Assembly (NCBI GenBank): GCA_948144175.1
Contig: CANXME010002275.1
Location: 5,953,001 to 6,017,000 of the forward strand
Reading direction: 5' to 3'
Origin: Closterium sp. NIES-65
Lineage: Eukaryota; Streptophyta; Zygnematophyceae; Desmidiales; Closteriaceae
Length of the DNA: 64,000 nucleotides
The translations under genes were made by a program, and so were the position numbers. Under the pieces are notes generated by a model, which ran no database searches, was not told the origin of the DNA, and was given only the letters and a program-made list of their open reading frames with translations. This document shows, piece by piece, positions 62,716 to 64,000 of this stretch (positions are counted from its first letter, which is position 1; each line of letters begins with the position of its first letter).

Positions 62716-62848
62716 TGAAGTTTTGACTGTGAACTTATCGTCGACGGCGATTCTTGTGAACTCGACGTTTCTGTTCAGAAACTAGGCCCAACGATGTTGA
62801 GATATTTTGGCTACTAATCTTCATAGACTCCGTCCTTAGTCTCTAACA
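62716..62848 (+). repeat. 133-bp segment, copy 3 at the spacer-satellite junction
   Basis: This is the right end of the spacer. It aligns without gaps to the two islands at 58,937 and 60,942, with about 11 differences from the second. On its left it continues into spacer sequence that the islands lack; on its right all three copies run into satellite directly after TCTCTAACA. The CGTCGACG core is at 62,739-62,746 and CTAGGCCC at 62,782-62,789. This copy keeps the longest non-satellite flank, so it is the best candidate for the arrangement from which the islands were copied. Confidence 0.85.
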
Positions 62849-64000
62849 ATATTGCACACGCAAGGCCCTATTCCTTGCAATATTGCACACGCTAGGCCCT
62901 TCTTCTTGCAATTATTCACACGCTAGGCCCTTGTTCTTGCAATTTTTCATACGCTAGGCCCTTTTTCTTGCAATTTTCATACGCTAGGCCCTTGTTCTTG
63001 CAGTTTTGCACACGGTAGGCCCTTGTTCTTGCAATTTTCACACGCTAGGCCCTTGTTCTTGCAATTTTCACACGCTAGGCCCTTGTTCTTGCAAATTTGC
63101 ACACGCTAGGCCCTTGTTCTTACAATTTTGCACACGCTAGGCACTTGTTCTTGCAATTTTTCACAGGCTATGCCCTTGTTCTTGCAATTTTTCGCACGCT
63201 AGGCCCTTGTTCTTGCAATTTTCACACGCTAGGCCCTTGTTCTTGCAGTTTTGCAGACGCTAGGCGCTTGTTCTTGCAGTTTTGCACATGCTAGGCCATT
63301 GTTCTTGCAGATTTGCACACGTTAGCCCCTTGTTCTTGCAATTTTGCACACGCAAGGCCCTATTCCCTGCAATATTGCACACGCTAGGCCCTTGTTCTTG
63401 CAATTATTCACCCGCTAGGCCCTTGTTTTTGCAATTTTTCACACACTAGGCCCTTGTTCTTGCAATTTTCACATGCTAGGCCCTTGTTCTTGCGGTTTTT
63501 CACACGGTAGGCCCTTGTTCTTGCAAATTTGCACACACTAGGCCCTTCTTCTTGTAGTTTTGCACACGCTAGGCCCTTGTTCTTGCAGTTCTGCACACGG
63601 TAGGCCCTTGTTCTTGCAGGTTTGCACACGGTAGGCCCTTGTTCTTGCAAATTTGTACACGCTAGGCCCTTGTTCTTGCATTTTTGCACTCGCTAGGCTC
63701 TTGTTCTTGCTATTTTGCACACGCTAGGCCCTTGTTCTTTCAATTTTGCACACGTTATGTCCTTAATCTTGAAACTTTGCACACGCTAGGCCCTTGTTCT
63801 TGCAAATTTGCACATGCAAGGCCCTTGTTCTTGCAATTTTCCACACGCTAGGCCCTTGTTCTTGCAATTTTTCACAAGCTAGGTCCTTGTTCTTGCAATT
63901 TTTCACACGCTAGGCCCTTGTTCTTGCAATTTTCACACGCTAGGACCTTGTTCTTGCAGTTTTGCACACGCAAGGCCCTTGTTCTTGCAGTTTTGCACAT
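62849..64000 (+). repeat. Degenerate satellite block right of the spacer
   Basis: The same 31-bp repeat in the same orientation resumes here but is more diverged. Many monomers have TTTTTCACACG or the shorter TTTTCACACG in place of TTTTGCACACG, and CAATATTGCAC, CAATTATTCAC, CCTATTCCTTGC and CACACGGTAGG forms are common. A loose duplication of about 492 bp is visible: CAAGGCCCTATTCC at 62,861 and 63,353. The block runs to the window end. Confidence 0.9.
62851..63840 (+). repeat. Diverged tandem pair of about 492 bp
   Basis: GCACACGCAAGGCCCTATTCC, a CAATATTGC monomer, CAATTATTCAC, two TTTCATACG or TTTCACACG monomers and CACACGGTAGG follow in the same order from 62,855 and from 63,347. 492 is four bases short of 16 monomers, matching the short monomers. 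The copies differ far more than the pairs inside the main array, so this is an older event. Confidence 0.65.

Larger units (their letters stand above)
61971..62848. other. Non-satellite spacer (878 bp), possible retroelement fragment
   Basis: The array stops after CCCTTTTTCTTGAAATA and a sequence of mixed composition follows up to TCTCTAACA at 62,848. It holds a short GT run, two small inverted repeats, and at its right end the 133-bp segment also found as islands in the array. Open frames exist (up to 124 codons on the minus strand, 62,156-62,530), but none shows a domain or codon pattern that I recognise. The CGTCGACG motif and general look suggest a piece of plant LTR-retrotransposon sequence, known to me only by resemblance. 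If so it is a broken fragment: I see no terminal repeats, primer-binding site or gag-pol coding. It could also be single-copy host DNA at an array edge. Confidence 0.6.

Noticed and set aside
61971-62848. tRNA, rRNA or snRNA gene in the spacer
   Set aside because: No cloverleaf, A/B box pair or conserved rRNA word was recognised on either strand.

Overview
The window is almost entirely one tandem-repeat (satellite) array. The monomer is 31 bp and always points the same way. It runs from base 1 to about 61,970 and again from about 62,849 to the window end, so the array continues beyond both edges. Only one stretch, about 61,971-62,848, is not satellite. I see no protein-coding gene, tRNA, rRNA or other functional RNA that I can support. 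The many short open frames are by-products of the repeat: 31 is not a multiple of three, each monomer carries a TAG-type stop on both strands, and a frame stays open only where one of these stops has been substituted.

The organism is most likely a eukaryote with methylated DNA, probably a land plant. Reasons: tens of kilobases of short-monomer satellite, frequent CG-to-TG and CG-to-CA change at the one CpG in each monomer, and a non-satellite spacer with a CGTCGACG motif that resembles plant LTR-retrotransposon sequence. That last point rests on memory, so the lineage call is tentative.

Layout. Domain A (1 to ~13,550) is rich in CCAAT, GAAAT and GCTAT variants. Domain B (~13,551-30,340) is a cleaner higher-order array with units of 32-33 monomers (992 or 1,023 bp). 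Domain A' (~30,340-44,690) resembles A again, and from ~32,045 to 44,690 it is a colinear second copy of A lying 31.6-33.3 kb downstream. Domain D (~44,690-57,115) uses GCAGT, GCACT and CAAAT variants and holds a 5,936-bp duplication. Next comes a 2,005-bp tandem pair (~57,115-61,125), each copy ending in the same 133-bp non-satellite island. A mixed tail (to ~61,970), the non-satellite spacer (to 62,848) and a degenerate array (to 64,000) follow. The spacer ends with a diverged third copy of the 133-bp island at the same junction with satellite.

The main interest is structural: amplification at many nested scales (31 bp, 279-775 bp, ~1 kb, 1.6-2 kb, 5.9 kb and ~32 kb), and an array-edge junction that has been copied into the array. 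I found no undescribed gene system and do not claim one. All comparisons were made by eye, so repeat boundaries are good to a monomer or two and identities are impressions or small hand counts.
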